Assembly (NCBI GenBank): GCA_030531795.1
Contig: JAUNMN010000003.1
Span: forward strand, 29,285 to 66,268
Origin: Neisseria sp.
GTDB lineage: Bacteria > Pseudomonadota > Gammaproteobacteria > Burkholderiales > Neisseriaceae
DNA length: 36,984 nt
Direction of reading: 5' to 3'
This document shows positions 1 to 8,418 of this stretch, piece after piece (the stretch's first letter is position 1; each line of letters starts with the position of its first letter). A model generated the notes under the pieces. It made no database searches. It saw only the letters and a list, made by a program, of their open reading frames with translations, and had not been told where the DNA came from. A program made the translations under genes and the position numbers.

Positions 1-4
1 AACA

Positions 5-1909
5 TCATGCCGTCTGCGGTTTAAGCGAATGATTTTTCTCGACGCACACATTTTGTTCTTGCTCGGCAATGCGTTCACTCAAAGCCGAACGGCGCGGATT
101 TTGCAGACGGCACGCGGCTTCAAAAACGGCTTGCTCGCCCCAAAACACAAAACGTTGTTTGGCGCGCGTAATCGCTGTGTAAAGCAAAGAACGGCTAAAC
201 AAATCATGGCTTTGCGCCACATTTTCAGGCGCAAATAAATGCACTTCTTCATATTCCGAACCTTGGCTTTTATGCACCGTCATCGCAAACGCGGTTTCGT
301 GTTGTGGCAACAAAGTCAGCGCGATTTTGCGCAAACCTTGCTCGGCAGGGAAATAGGCTTTCAATTTGAAATCGTCTTCGGCATCGCGCAACACCAAGCC
401 AATATCGCCATTGAACACATTTTGCGTCATGTCATTGCGCGTAATCATGATGATTTGCCCGTCAAACCACCCATCATCGCCCACACCCAAATGCTTGCGA
501 TATACACGATTAAATTCGTGCGCGTCTTCGCGTTGCGCACTCAACACCACAATTTGCGCTTGGCATTCAAATGCTTTTTTCACATCGTTTCTCGCCACAG
601 TCTGCCAATATTTTTCTTGTTTTTGGTAGATTATTTTGACTTTATCCCAAATCGAACCTTTTGCTACGCTCAATTGTTCAGCAAATTTGGCTTGCGAAAA
701 TTGTTGCCACGCCAAATCGGCATCGCCTTGATTGACCGCGCGTGCCAAGCAACCGATGCCACTGTCTGCGCCAAAACGATGGCTGTGATGCAATTTGGCA
801 ACGTGGGCAAGCGTTTCGGACGCGCCAACAGCTTGAACGCTTTGGTTTGCAGACGGCATCTCGTAAAAATCCAATGCCAACTGATTTTCTGAAATTTGTT
901 TGGGTTTTCTGCCCCGCTTTTTAGGCGCAACATCGGTTGCGGTTTCAGGCTGCGCAGGCGTTGCCGATGCCGTCTGCACATTTGGCTTGCTTGATTCTTC
1001 TCCAATAAGCATCTGATATTGTTGATATAAATCTGGCGAAAGCGAATGTCTTTGCAGCAAATCCGCCAACACATTCCCCAAACTCACCGATGGCAACTGG
1101 TCTTCGTCGCCCAAAAAAATCACGCGACAGCCATCGGGCAAGGCACGCAAAATCTGCAACATCAGCGACAAATCCAGCATACTGGCTTCGTCCACCACCA
1201 ACACATCAATCGCCAACGGTCGCTCGCGATGATAACGCGCCTGCATTTGCGGCGGTTGCAAGTTCAGCAAGCGATGCACGGTTTGCCCTTCAGTTGCGTG
1301 TAGCATCTGCTTGATTTCGTCGGCAACATCTAAACTATTCAATGCCTTACGCAGCGATTCGGTCATGCGTGCCGCTGCTTTGCCCGTTGGCGCAGCCAAT
1401 GCCAAACGCGGCAATTCATTTGCTTGTTCACACAAAAGTGCCAGCAATTTAGCGACGGTTGTGGTTTTGCCCGTGCCAGGCCCGCCCGTAATCACCATAA
1501 ATCGTTGCAACAAAGCCAAAGCAACCGCGCGTTTTTGTCCTGCGCTTTTTTCATCGGCAAACCATTGTTGTAGACGGCATCGCACTTTTTTTACATTGAT
1601 TTCAGTAACTTGACTGCGACTTAAGCGCACCACTTCTGCCGCCACATCGTTTTCTTGTTGCCACAAACGTCCAAAAAACAAACGATTTTTATCCAGCAGC
1701 AAAGGCGTTTGATTTTGACTGGGCGAGCCGACCAAAATCGGCGCATTCGCACGCAATTCTTCGGCTTGTTCGGCGGTCAATGCCAAATAGCTATGCCCTT
1801 CTTGCCAAGCCTGCTGCAAACGATTCAGCCAATCTCGGCAAAATGCCATGTCATTCGGTGCAATGTTTGCTAAATTTTTAAGCAAAGATTCATTCCATAA
1901 ATCATTCAT
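5..1909 (-). CDS. recD: RecD, alpha subunit of exodeoxyribonuclease V (RecBCD)
   Basis: A 634-residue superfamily 1B 5'-3' DNA helicase. In RecBCD this subunit drives unwinding at double-strand breaks and supports recombination. Visible motifs are Walker A GGPGTGKTT (142-150), Walker B VVDEASM (238-244), GDEDQLPS (267-274), an HRF motif near 377-379, and the C-terminal motif AMTVHKSQGSEYEEV. Residues about 305-365 form an insertion relative to my memory of E. coli RecD (608 residues). It is rich in P, A and Q, and carries KKRGRKPK (AT-hook-like) and QLALDF. The insertion is bounded by two inverted DUS copies (848-859, 967-978). The last codons CAG ACG GCA TGA (QTA stop) come from a DUS-like copy at 7-18. 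Neither recB nor recC lies in this window. It follows the Sel1 gene on the same strand after 48 bases that contain a DUS. Confidence 0.95.
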   Translation of the reverse strand: MNDLWNESLLKNLANIAPNDMAFCRDWLNRLQQAWQEGHSYLALTAEQAEELRANAPILVGSPSQNQTPLLLDKNRLFFGRLWQQENDVAAEVVRLSRSQVTEINVKKVRCRLQQWFADEKSAGQKRAVALALLQRFMVITGGPGTGKTTTVAKLLALLCEQANELPRLALAAPTGKAAARMTESLRKALNSLDVADEIKQMLHATEGQTVHRLLNLQPPQMQARYHRERPLAIDVLVVDEASMLDLSLMLQILRALPDGCRVIFLGDEDQLPSVSLGNVLADLLQRHSLSPDLYQQYQMLIGEESSKPNVQTASATPAQPETATDVAPKKRGRKPKQISENQLALDFYEMPSANQSVQAVGASETLAHVAKLHHSHRFGADSGIGCLARAVNQGDADLAWQQFSQAKFAEQLSVAKGSIWDKVKIIYQKQEKYWQTVARNDVKKAFECQAQIVVLSAQREDAHEFNRVYRKHLGVGDDGWFDGQIIMITRNDMTQNVFNGDIGLVLRDAEDDFKLKAYFPAEQGLRKIALTLLPQHETAFAMTVHKSQGSEYEEVHLFAPENVAQSHDLFSRSLLYTAITRAKQRFVFWGEQAVFEAACRLQNPRRSALSERIAEQEQNVCVEKNHSLKPQTA

Positions 1910-1957
1910 TTTTCTCTACCTCTTGCCGCTGATGCCGTCTGCAGAAGTGTTTTGTGC

Positions 1958-2494
1958 TTAAGATTTTGTTTTGGTTTTGCGGCGGTTATCCAGTTGTTTC
2001 AAATAATAAATTGCACCCGTTTCGCCTTTTTCCGCCGCCAGTTTCCACCAACGCTTTGCCGCTGCCACATTTTTCTTCGCGCCTTGTCCCAAATAACGCA
2101 TCAAACCTGCGTGAAACTGGGCATCGGTTTCGCCTTGTGCCGCCGCTTGTTCAATCCAGTGCAAAGCGTTTTTCAAATCGCGCTCGCCGCCCTGCGCTTC
2201 CGCCAACATCACACCCAGCGTAAACTGCGCATCGCGATGCCCTTGCTGCGCCGCCTGCTGATACCACTCACGCGCTTTGACAAAATCCATAGGCACGCCA
2301 TAACCGCGATGGTGCAACAAACCGATGCGATATTGCGCTTCGGCATCGCCTTGCGCCGCATCGTTTTGCCAAAACTGCATCGCCTGCGCGTAATCGCCAC
2401 GCTGATACGCCATGCTTGCCAAAGGGTTATCTGCGTGCGCAAACGACGCACACGCCAAACTCAATAATAAAAATAAAGACTTCATTTTATTCAT
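1958..2494 (-). CDS. Exported Sel1-repeat (TPR-like) protein
   Basis: A 178-residue protein that starts with a signal peptide (MNKMKSLFLLLSLACASFAHA, likely cleaved after AHA) and then holds about four Sel1-like repeats of roughly 36 residues. Typical repeat signatures are DAEAQYRIGLLHHRGYGV, DAQFTLGVML and DAQFHAGLMRYLGQG. Sel1 repeats are alpha/alpha solenoids used for protein-protein contacts, so a periplasmic scaffold or adaptor role is likely, but the partner is unknown. The first ATG is preferred because AAGAAG lies about 11 bases upstream; the second ATG (codon 4) has no such site. It lies 15 bases after lolD on the same strand and so may be co-transcribed with lolC-lolD. The tail is basic (NRRKTKTKS). 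Confidence 0.85.
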   Translation of the reverse strand: MNKMKSLFLLLSLACASFAHADNPLASMAYQRGDYAQAMQFWQNDAAQGDAEAQYRIGLLHHRGYGVPMDFVKAREWYQQAAQQGHRDAQFTLGVMLAEAQGGERDLKNALHWIEQAAAQGETDAQFHAGLMRYLGQGAKKNVAAAKRWWKLAAEKGETGAIYYLKQLDNRRKTKTKS

Positions 2495-2509
2495 TTTTTA
2501 TTAAACTTC

Positions 2510-3199
2510 TTAAGAGATGCCGTCTGCAAGCAAGCGTCCGTCTTGCATATTCAGCACCACATCAAAACGTTGCGCCAACTCATCGTCATGCGTTACCACC
2601 ACTAAAGCCGTTCCCAATTCCTGCTTCAAATCCAACATCATCGCCAACACATTTTGTGCGTTTTTGCGGTCGAGATTGCCTGTCGGCTCATCCGCCAACA
2701 CGCAAGCAGGACGCGTTACCAAAGCACGGGCAATCGCCGCCCGTTGTCGCTCGCCACCCGATAATTCGGCAGGTCTATGCACCGCGCGTTTTGCCAAACC
2801 GACTTTTTCCAACATCTCCAACGCCAAACTTTCCGCTTCTACCTTGTCTTTTTTGGCGATTAACAGCGGCATCATCACATTTTCCAATGCCGAAAACTCG
2901 GGCAATAAATGGTGAAATTGATAGACAAAACCCAAATGCTGATTGCGTAAACGCCCCAATTCGGCTTGACCAACTTGGCTCAAATCCTGCCCCAATAAGC
3001 TGACTTTGCCGCTCGTTGGCGTGTCCAAACCGCCCAAAATGTGCAAAAGCGTCGATTTGCCGCTGCCAGACGCGCCGATGATGCTGACGCTTTGCCCCGC
3101 CGCAACTGAAAAACTCAAATCGTTTAACACGTCCACACGTAAATCGCCGTCTTGATAGGCTTTACTCAAATGTTCGCATTGCAAAACCGTTTTACTCAT
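2510..3199 (-). CDS. lolD: LolD, ATPase of the lipoprotein-releasing ABC transporter
   Basis: A 229-residue ABC ATPase that powers release of outer-membrane lipoproteins from the inner membrane to LolA. It shows Walker [10 protein letters not shown] (42-50), Q-loop [10 protein letters not shown], signature [15 protein letters not shown], Walker [12 protein letters not shown] and the H-loop VVVTHDDEL. The start is taken at [11 protein letters not shown]: this ATG overlaps the end of lolC (ATGAGTAA, 8 bases), the usual arrangement for translational coupling. A longer upstream reading would run inside lolC. The C-terminal residues ADGIS are encoded by a DUS copy (2517-2528), so an uptake word forms the end of the protein. 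Confidence 0.95.
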   Translation of the reverse strand: MSKTVLQCEHLSKAYQDGDLRVDVLNDLSFSVAAGQSVSIIGASGSGKSTLLHILGGLDTPTSGKVSLLGQDLSQVGQAELGRLRNQHLGFVYQFHHLLPEFSALENVMMPLLIAKKDKVEAESLALEMLEKVGLAKRAVHRPAELSGGERQRAAIARALVTRPACVLADEPTGNLDRKNAQNVLAMMLDLKQELGTALVVVTHDDELAQRFDVVLNMQDGRLLADGIS

Positions 3200-4439
3200 A
3201 ACGCAAAGCCTCCGCAGGTTGGGTGCGTGCCGCACGATAACTTGGGTATAAAGTCGCCACAAACGACAACAATAATGAAATCAAAGCGATAAATGCCACT
3301 TCGCTGAACACCACTTCGCTGGGCAAATAATCAATAAAATACACTTGCGAGTTAATCAGTTGAATGCCAAACAGATTTTCAAAAAACGCTACGATTTTGC
3401 CAACATTCCAACCTAACAACACGCCCAAAATCACGCCAATCAGTGTGCCAAAAAAACCAGCAAATGCACCTTGCACCATGAAAATTTTCATCACGCCGCT
3501 GGGAGACAAACCGAGCGTGCGCAAAATCGCGATGTCCGCTTGTTTTTCGGTAACAGCCATCACCAAAGACGACACCAAATTAAAGGCAGCAACAGCAATA
3601 ATCAGCGTCAAAATAATGAACATCATGCGTTTTTCCAATTCCACCGCGTCAAAATAGGTTTTGTTGCTGAACGTCCAATCGCGCACCCACACCGTTTCTT
3701 TCAGATTATCAGGCAACAAGTTGCGCGTGAATTGCGGCGCGTTTTGTGGGTCGGCAAGTTTCAAACGCAAACCGCTCACGCCGTCGCCCAAACGGTATAA
3801 TAATTGCGCGTCTTGCAAATGCGTCATCGCCAGCGTGTTGTCCATTTCGTACACACCTGTTTTGACGATGCCCACCACATTAAATTGCTTCAAACGCGGC
3901 ACCACTCCAGCAGGCGTTACATTGCCTTCGGGCGTAATCACGGTTACTTGTCCGCCAACTTCCGCACCCAAAGCAGCTGCCAAATCCGCACCCAAAATGA
4001 TGTCAAATTCGCCTGCACGCAAATCTTCAAACTTGCCTTGCTGCATATTTTGCCAATAATCCACCACTTTTTTCTCTGCAGACGGCTCAATGCCACGAAT
4101 TTGTACGCCGCGCACTTCGCCTGCGTTGGACAACAAAGCGTTATCGGCGATGTAAGGCGCAGATGCCAGCACTTCTGGCTTGTTCGCAACATATAGCTGC
4201 AAGTTTTGCCAAGGTTGCGATGCCGCATCGTAAAAACCGATTTCGGCGTGTGGCGCGACATTGAGCAATTGCCCACGAATTTCTTTTTGAAAACCATTCA
4301 TCACCGACAACACCACAATAAGCGCCATCACGCCCAACGCAATGCCTGCCACCGAAACCATGGTGATAAACGACATAAAACCATTGCGCTTTTTGGCACG
4401 CAAATAACGCAAGCCAATCCACGTTTCTAATGAACTCAT
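3192..4439 (-). CDS. lolC: LolC/LolE-type permease of the lipoprotein-releasing transporter (possibly LolF-type)
   Basis: A 415-residue MacB/FtsX-family permease: an N-terminal membrane helix (about 24-48, [20 protein letters not shown]), a large periplasmic domain, and three C-terminal helices (about 270-300, 320-345, 375-400) ending in [16 protein letters not shown]. The family pairs with LolD to extract lipoproteins. Only one permease gene sits beside lolD here, whereas E. coli has both lolC and lolE. A single LolF-like permease working as a homodimer is therefore plausible, although a second gene elsewhere cannot be excluded. The gene begins 28 bases downstream of a Correia-like inverted-repeat element (4467-4536), which may lie in its promoter or leader. 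Confidence 0.92.
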   Translation of the reverse strand: MSSLETWIGLRYLRAKKRNGFMSFITMVSVAGIALGVMALIVVLSVMNGFQKEIRGQLLNVAPHAEIGFYDAASQPWQNLQLYVANKPEVLASAPYIADNALLSNAGEVRGVQIRGIEPSAEKKVVDYWQNMQQGKFEDLRAGEFDIILGADLAAALGAEVGGQVTVITPEGNVTPAGVVPRLKQFNVVGIVKTGVYEMDNTLAMTHLQDAQLLYRLGDGVSGLRLKLADPQNAPQFTRNLLPDNLKETVWVRDWTFSNKTYFDAVELEKRMMFIILTLIIAVAAFNLVSSLVMAVTEKQADIAILRTLGLSPSGVMKIFMVQGAFAGFFGTLIGVILGVLLGWNVGKIVAFFENLFGIQLINSQVYFIDYLPSEVVFSEVAFIALISLLLSFVATLYPSYRAARTQPAEALRYE

Positions 4440-4466
4440 AACAAACCTAATCTTGATGGTTAAAAT

Positions 4467-4536
4467 TTAGTCGAATCAATTTAAACTGAAACAAGGCTGA
4501 GTAAGGCGGTATCAGTTTAAATTTAAAAGACCATAT
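4467..4536. mobile_element. Candidate degenerate Correia-type miniature inverted-repeat element
   Basis: Seen: a perfect 12-base inverted repeat, AATTTAAACTGA (4478-4489) and TCAGTTTAAATT (4512-4523), with outer flanks that also partly match each other. Known from memory: neisserial Correia elements end in TATAGTGGATTAAATTTAAA. The left end here (TTAGTCGAATCAATTTAAAC) matches that end at about 16 of 20 positions. It is followed by ACAAGGC, as in the Correia left arm (GGACAAGGCGAC). The right arm has GAGTAAGGCG and GTATCAGTTTAAATTTAA, resembling the Correia right arm. Inferred: a roughly 70-base element with an internal deletion. No alignment was run. Confidence 0.4.
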
Positions 4537-4541
4537 GCTAA

Positions 4542-4561
4542 ATGCCGTCTGCAGACGGCAT
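4542..4561. terminator. Merged DUS pair forming a 20-base perfect palindrome; likely trmA terminator
   Basis: ATGCCGTCTGCAGACGGCAT is two DUS copies on opposite strands that share their central TGCA. As RNA it can fold into an 8-bp stem with a UGCA loop. It lies 3 bases after the trmA stop, a usual place for a terminator, although the run of T after it is weak. It also provides two uptake words in 20 bases. Confidence 0.6.
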
Positions 4562-4564
4562 CAT

Positions 4565-5659
4565 TCAATTTGGACGCTTCTTCAACAATACGCCGCTTTC
4601 AATGTGATGGGTAAACGGAAACTGGTCAAACATCGCCATGCGCACCACATCATGCGTTTGTGTCAAAACCTGCAGATTGCTGTGCAGCGTTTCGGGATTG
4701 CAAGAAATGTAAATGACATGTTCAAACTGGGCGACCAATTTCAGCGTTTCATCGTCCACACCAGCACGCGGCGGGTCTACAAAAATCGTTGAAAAATCAT
4801 AGCTTTTCAAGTCTACGCCCTGCTCTTGCAAACGGCGAAATTCTCGCTCGCCTTGGTATGCCTGAGTAAACTCTTGAGCCGACAAACGGGCAATCGCAAT
4901 ATTATCCGCTTGATTTGCTTCAATATTCCACTGTGCCGCCTGCACTGAAGTTTTGGACACCTCAGTCGCCAACACGCGTTTGAATTGCTGTGCCAGCGGC
5001 AGAGTGAAATTACCATTGCCGCAATACAATTCCAGCAAATCGCCGCCCAAACCGTTGGCACAATCCACTGCCCACGTCAGCATTTTTTGACACACTTGGG
5101 CATTTGGTTGGGTGAAACTGCCTTCAAATTGTCGGTAGACAAAACTTTGTTGCCCAACTTGCAGTTTTTCGGTTACAAAATCCTGAGACAAAACTACTTT
5201 TTGTCCGCGACTGCGTCCAATCACAAACACGCCAAATTGCGTTTGCAGATTTTGTGCCGCCGCTTGCCATTCATCGTCTAATTTTTTGTGGTAAATCAGC
5301 GTTAATAACACTTCACCGCTCAAAGTGCTGAGAAATTCGCATTGATACAAACGGTTTTTCAACACAGGCACGGCGGCAATCGCTTGCAATAGCGGTTGCA
5401 TCAAGTCGTTAATCGCTTGCGATGCCGTGGGAAATTGCGTTAAACGAATCAAAGATGCGCCACTGGCTTTTTGTCCACGCTCAAACATCGCGTAGCAAAT
5501 CTCATCGCCTTCGTGCCAAATCCGAAATTCGGCACGCATCCGAAAATGACTTTCGGGTGACTCAAAAATCTCAATTTTGGGAATGGCAACATCGGCAAAC
5601 AGCGTTTGCAAATAAGCGTGTTTGTCGTTTAATTGTTGCTGATAAGCTAAACTGCTCAT
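4565..5659 (-). CDS. trmA: TrmA, tRNA (uracil-5-)-methyltransferase
   Basis: A 364-residue SAM-dependent enzyme that makes 5-methyluridine at tRNA position 54 (T loop). E. coli TrmA has 366 residues. SAM motif [14 protein letters not shown] (207-220), [12 protein letters not shown] (294-305), the nucleophile Cys320 in YISCNPETL and the base Glu354 in [11 protein letters not shown] are all present. The start is [10 protein letters not shown], with GAGA four bases upstream. A longer in-frame ATG at 5689 belongs to a DUS (ATG CCG TCT GCA, reading MPSA) and is most likely not a start. The gene lies just after the hairpin at 5678-5714, which leaves no room for its own promoter between. Confidence 0.94.
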   Translation of the reverse strand: MSSLAYQQQLNDKHAYLQTLFADVAIPKIEIFESPESHFRMRAEFRIWHEGDEICYAMFERGQKASGASLIRLTQFPTASQAINDLMQPLLQAIAAVPVLKNRLYQCEFLSTLSGEVLLTLIYHKKLDDEWQAAAQNLQTQFGVFVIGRSRGQKVVLSQDFVTEKLQVGQQSFVYRQFEGSFTQPNAQVCQKMLTWAVDCANGLGGDLLELYCGNGNFTLPLAQQFKRVLATEVSKTSVQAAQWNIEANQADNIAIARLSAQEFTQAYQGEREFRRLQEQGVDLKSYDFSTIFVDPPRAGVDDETLKLVAQFEHVIYISCNPETLHSNLQVLTQTHDVVRMAMFDQFPFTHHIESGVLLKKRPN

Positions 5660-5677
5660 TTTATCTCTGTGTGAATA

Positions 5678-5714
5678 TGCAGACGGCATCTGTTATCAAG
5701 CGATGCCGTCTGCA
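5678..5714. terminator. DUS inverted repeat between ybaB and trmA
   Basis: TGCAGACGGCAT (5678-5689) and ATGCCGTCTGCA (5703-5714) form a 12-bp stem with a 13-base loop. It lies 14 bases after the ybaB stop and 18 bases before the trmA ATG. It may act as a leaky terminator or attenuator as well as an uptake signal. Confidence 0.5.
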
Positions 5715-5728
5715 GTTAAGGTTTTCAA

Positions 5729-6064
5729 TTATTTGAAGAAATTGCCGATGCCTGCTGGCAAACCTTGCGTGAACGCACCCATGGTTTGCGAGTTGGTTTC
5801 TTCGGCTTTTTCACCAGCTGCGTTAATCGCCGCCAACACCAAATCTTCCAACATTTCCTTATCTTCCGCCGCTTCGGCAATCAAATCGGGGCTGATTTCA
5901 ATGCTGCGAATCACATGATTGCAAGTCATCGTTACTTTCACCAAACCATTACCCGCTTCGGCACTGACTTCGGTTTGCGCCAACTTTTCCTGCGCACGTT
6001 TCATGTTTTCCTGCATTTTTTGTGCTTGTTGCATCAAACCGCCTAAACCTGCTTTTCCAAACAT
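5729..6064 (-). CDS. ybaB: YbaB/EbfC nucleoid-associated protein
   Basis: A 111-residue DNA-binding protein of the YbaB/EbfC family: a small dimer that coats DNA and is usually encoded just after dnaX, as here. It has the family layout: a Met- and Gln-rich N-terminal helix (GLGGLMQQAQKMQENM), a beta-sheet core (GNGLVKVTMTCNHVIRSIEISPDL) and a C-terminal helix. The start MFGKAGLGG is chosen because AAGGAAG stands at a good distance upstream (6066-6080 region). An in-frame ATG at 6109 overlaps the dnaX stop but has no ribosome site and falls on a DUS. The intergenic distance to dnaX is 41 bases. Confidence 0.93.
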   Translation of the reverse strand: MFGKAGLGGLMQQAQKMQENMKRAQEKLAQTEVSAEAGNGLVKVTMTCNHVIRSIEISPDLIAEAAEDKEMLEDLVLAAINAAGEKAEETNSQTMGAFTQGLPAGIGNFFK

Positions 6065-6105
6065 TTTGTCTTCCTTTTCATCAAAATAAACCATTAAACT
6101 TTCAA

Positions 6106-8418
6106 TCATGCCGTCTGCACTGGCGACTCACTCGCCAGCAAACGCACGCTCTCATCAATGATGTTTGCATCAAAACGCTGCAAAACTTGCTGACAAACGG
6201 GGTCGTCTAATAAAGATTGTTTCGCGCGTGCCAAACCTTGTTGCTGCAAACGCGTGTCATACATTTCCCACGTTTCCCAGCCCTGATTGTCTTGCCAAGC
6301 GCGCAATTCCAGCGTCAAATTCGGCAAACCATACGCTTCTTGCACCACTTTTTGCAGCTGCTGAATCAAATTGTTTTTCCGCACCGTATTCGCACTAGGC
6401 GCAAGCGCCAGCTGCAAAGTTTGCGTATCTAAACGATAATCCAACCAAGCGCAATGAATCGCCAACATTTGCGCCGCACCCATTTTCGGACGCAAACGCT
6501 CAATAATCGCAAACCAGTTTGCTGCGTTCAGTGCAGGCATAGGCGAAAAATCTTGCTCTTCGTCTTCACTTTCGGCATGATTTTCCGCGCTTTCGCTGTT
6601 TGCTGGCGTGTCCATAACAAGCGTTTGAGCAAACGGATTGAGCAAATCACCAGCCGCGTGAACGTCTAACAAGTCGGTTTCGTCATTTGCTTCGCCGCCT
6701 GTTTCGTGTAAATCGTCATCGGCATATTCGTCTGCCGCCGCTTCATCATTTGCGTCTTGCAAAACGTCAAACGCGGTTTTTTGCGCGGTAACTTGTGGCA
6801 ATTCTGAAGTATTTGCCTCTACTGTATTTGCATCTACAAAACGTTCATTTGGGTTTACACTTGCCGTCTGCACTTCGTTTGTGATGCTTGCCTGCACATC
6901 GTGCGTTTCAGCGCTTGCTACCAACTGCGTTTCAGGCAAAACCGTGTTTTCTGTAACCGCATTTGCCGTGTTTTCTCTTGCATCATCCCACGGTGGCGTA
7001 TCTTCGTTTACCGCATTTGTTGGCACGCTTTCAGCAACACTTTTTTCTTGCATTACCGTGTTTTCGTGTACAACATTTTCCTCGCTTGCTGTCTGCATTT
7101 CATTTAGCGAAGTCGTCGCATTCAAAGCGTGATTTGTGTTTATGCTTTCGGTTTGCGTTTGCTGATTTGAAGCGTTGGCAAACGCAGTTGCTGTTGCCGT
7201 TTGCTCAACTGCAGACGGCATCGCTGGCTTTTTTACCAAATCAACCGTTTCGCTGTGAGCATAAGTGGTTTGTACGCTTGGCGTTGTCAAATCCGTTCCA
7301 ACAATTTGGGCGTTCTTGGGCTGATTTTTCGCTGCCAAAGGCGTAAACGCCAACACGCGCAATAAGGTCATCACAAAACCTGCGTATTCATCGGGTGCGA
7401 GTGCCAAATCGTTTTTGCCGTGTATCACGCATTGATAATAAAGCTGCAATTGTTCGGCACTGAATTGCCCTGCTAGTTGAGTAAGCACCGCGTATTCGGG
7501 GTCGTCCGCCGCCAACACATTCGGCACTTGCTGTATCAACGCCAAACGTTGCAACAGCATCGCCAGTTCTGCCAACGCGTTGTCAAAACCGATGGCACGC
7601 GCCGCCATTTCTTGTGCTTTGGCAAGCAAAAATTCGCCATTTTGTGTGGCAAATCCTTGCAATAAATCATAGAGATAACGCTTATCCACCGCACCTATCA
7701 TTTGACGCACATCGGTTTCGGTAACGCTGCCCGAACCCATGGCAATCGCTTGGTCAAGTAAACTCAAAGCATCGCGCATCGAACCTGCTGCTGCACGCCC
7801 TAAAATCTGCAAAGCGGATTCTTCAAACGGGATTTGCTCCACCGTTAAAACGTGTTGTAAATGTGCCGCCACTTGCTGATGCGTCATATTGCGTAAAACA
7901 AATTGTAAACAACGACTTAACACCGTAATTGGCACTTTATGCGGGTCGGTTGTTGCCAAAATGAATTTAACGTGTTCGGGCGGTTCTTCCAAGGTTTTGA
8001 GCATGGCATTGAACGCCGATTTAGACAGCATATGCACTTCGTCAATGATGTAAACCTTGTATTTGCCCACCGTTGGCGCATATTGCGCGTTTTCCAACAC
8101 TTCGCGAATATTATCAATGCCCGTATTAGATGCGGCATCGATTTCCAACAAATCCACAAAACGCCCAGCGTCAATGTCTTGGCAACTACCACACACGCCA
8201 CACGGTTCGCCATGGTCGGCATTTTCGCAGTTCAAACTTTTCGCCAAAATCCGCGCAATCGTGGTTTTGCCCACGCCGCGCGTGCCTGTCAGCAAATAGG
8301 CATGGTGCAAACGCCCTTTGTCCAAAGCGTTGCGCAAGGCTTTGACCACATGCTCTTGCCCCACTAAATCGGCAAAAGTTTTCGGTCGCCACTTACGGGC
8401 AAGAACTTGATAAGCCAT
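6106..8418 (-). CDS. dnaX: DnaX, DNA polymerase III tau (and possibly gamma) subunit
   Basis: A 770-residue clamp-loader ATPase that loads the beta clamp and couples polymerase and helicase. Walker A GTRGVGKT (45-52), zinc cysteines C64, C73, C76 and C79, Walker B DEVH (126-129) and the SRC sensor motif (168-170) are intact. Residues about 365-630 form a very long acidic, Asn/Thr/Ala-rich linker with repeated ENT/NTV words, followed by the tau C-terminal domain (NWFAIIERLRPKMG onward). E. coli DnaX has 643 residues, so the linker is unusually long. The start MAYQVLARKWRPKTF is preceded by GAGAAAATT. The protein ends in QTA-stop supplied by a DUS (6108-6119). No correctly phased A-AAA-AAG slippery site was seen, so a gamma product by frameshift is not supported. 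Confidence 0.96.
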   Translation of the reverse strand: MAYQVLARKWRPKTFADLVGQEHVVKALRNALDKGRLHHAYLLTGTRGVGKTTIARILAKSLNCENADHGEPCGVCGSCQDIDAGRFVDLLEIDAASNTGIDNIREVLENAQYAPTVGKYKVYIIDEVHMLSKSAFNAMLKTLEEPPEHVKFILATTDPHKVPITVLSRCLQFVLRNMTHQQVAAHLQHVLTVEQIPFEESALQILGRAAAGSMRDALSLLDQAIAMGSGSVTETDVRQMIGAVDKRYLYDLLQGFATQNGEFLLAKAQEMAARAIGFDNALAELAMLLQRLALIQQVPNVLAADDPEYAVLTQLAGQFSAEQLQLYYQCVIHGKNDLALAPDEYAGFVMTLLRVLAFTPLAAKNQPKNAQIVGTDLTTPSVQTTYAHSETVDLVKKPAMPSAVEQTATATAFANASNQQTQTESINTNHALNATTSLNEMQTASEENVVHENTVMQEKSVAESVPTNAVNEDTPPWDDARENTANAVTENTVLPETQLVASAETHDVQASITNEVQTASVNPNERFVDANTVEANTSELPQVTAQKTAFDVLQDANDEAAADEYADDDLHETGGEANDETDLLDVHAAGDLLNPFAQTLVMDTPANSESAENHAESEDEEQDFSPMPALNAANWFAIIERLRPKMGAAQMLAIHCAWLDYRLDTQTLQLALAPSANTVRKNNLIQQLQKVVQEAYGLPNLTLELRAWQDNQGWETWEMYDTRLQQQGLARAKQSLLDDPVCQQVLQRFDANIIDESVRLLASESPVQTA

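Noticed and set aside
239-892. A 217-codon plus-strand open frame opposite recD.
   Set aside because: It is antisense to a well-conserved helicase. Its product is His/Arg/Phe-rich without domain pattern, and there is no ribosome site or promoter.
7025-7045. A6G run in dnaX as a programmed frameshift site for gamma.
   Set aside because: The run is phased GAA AAA AGT, not A AAA AAG as in E. coli, and it is too short for transcriptional slippage of the Thermus kind. I saw no clear ribosome-site stimulator.
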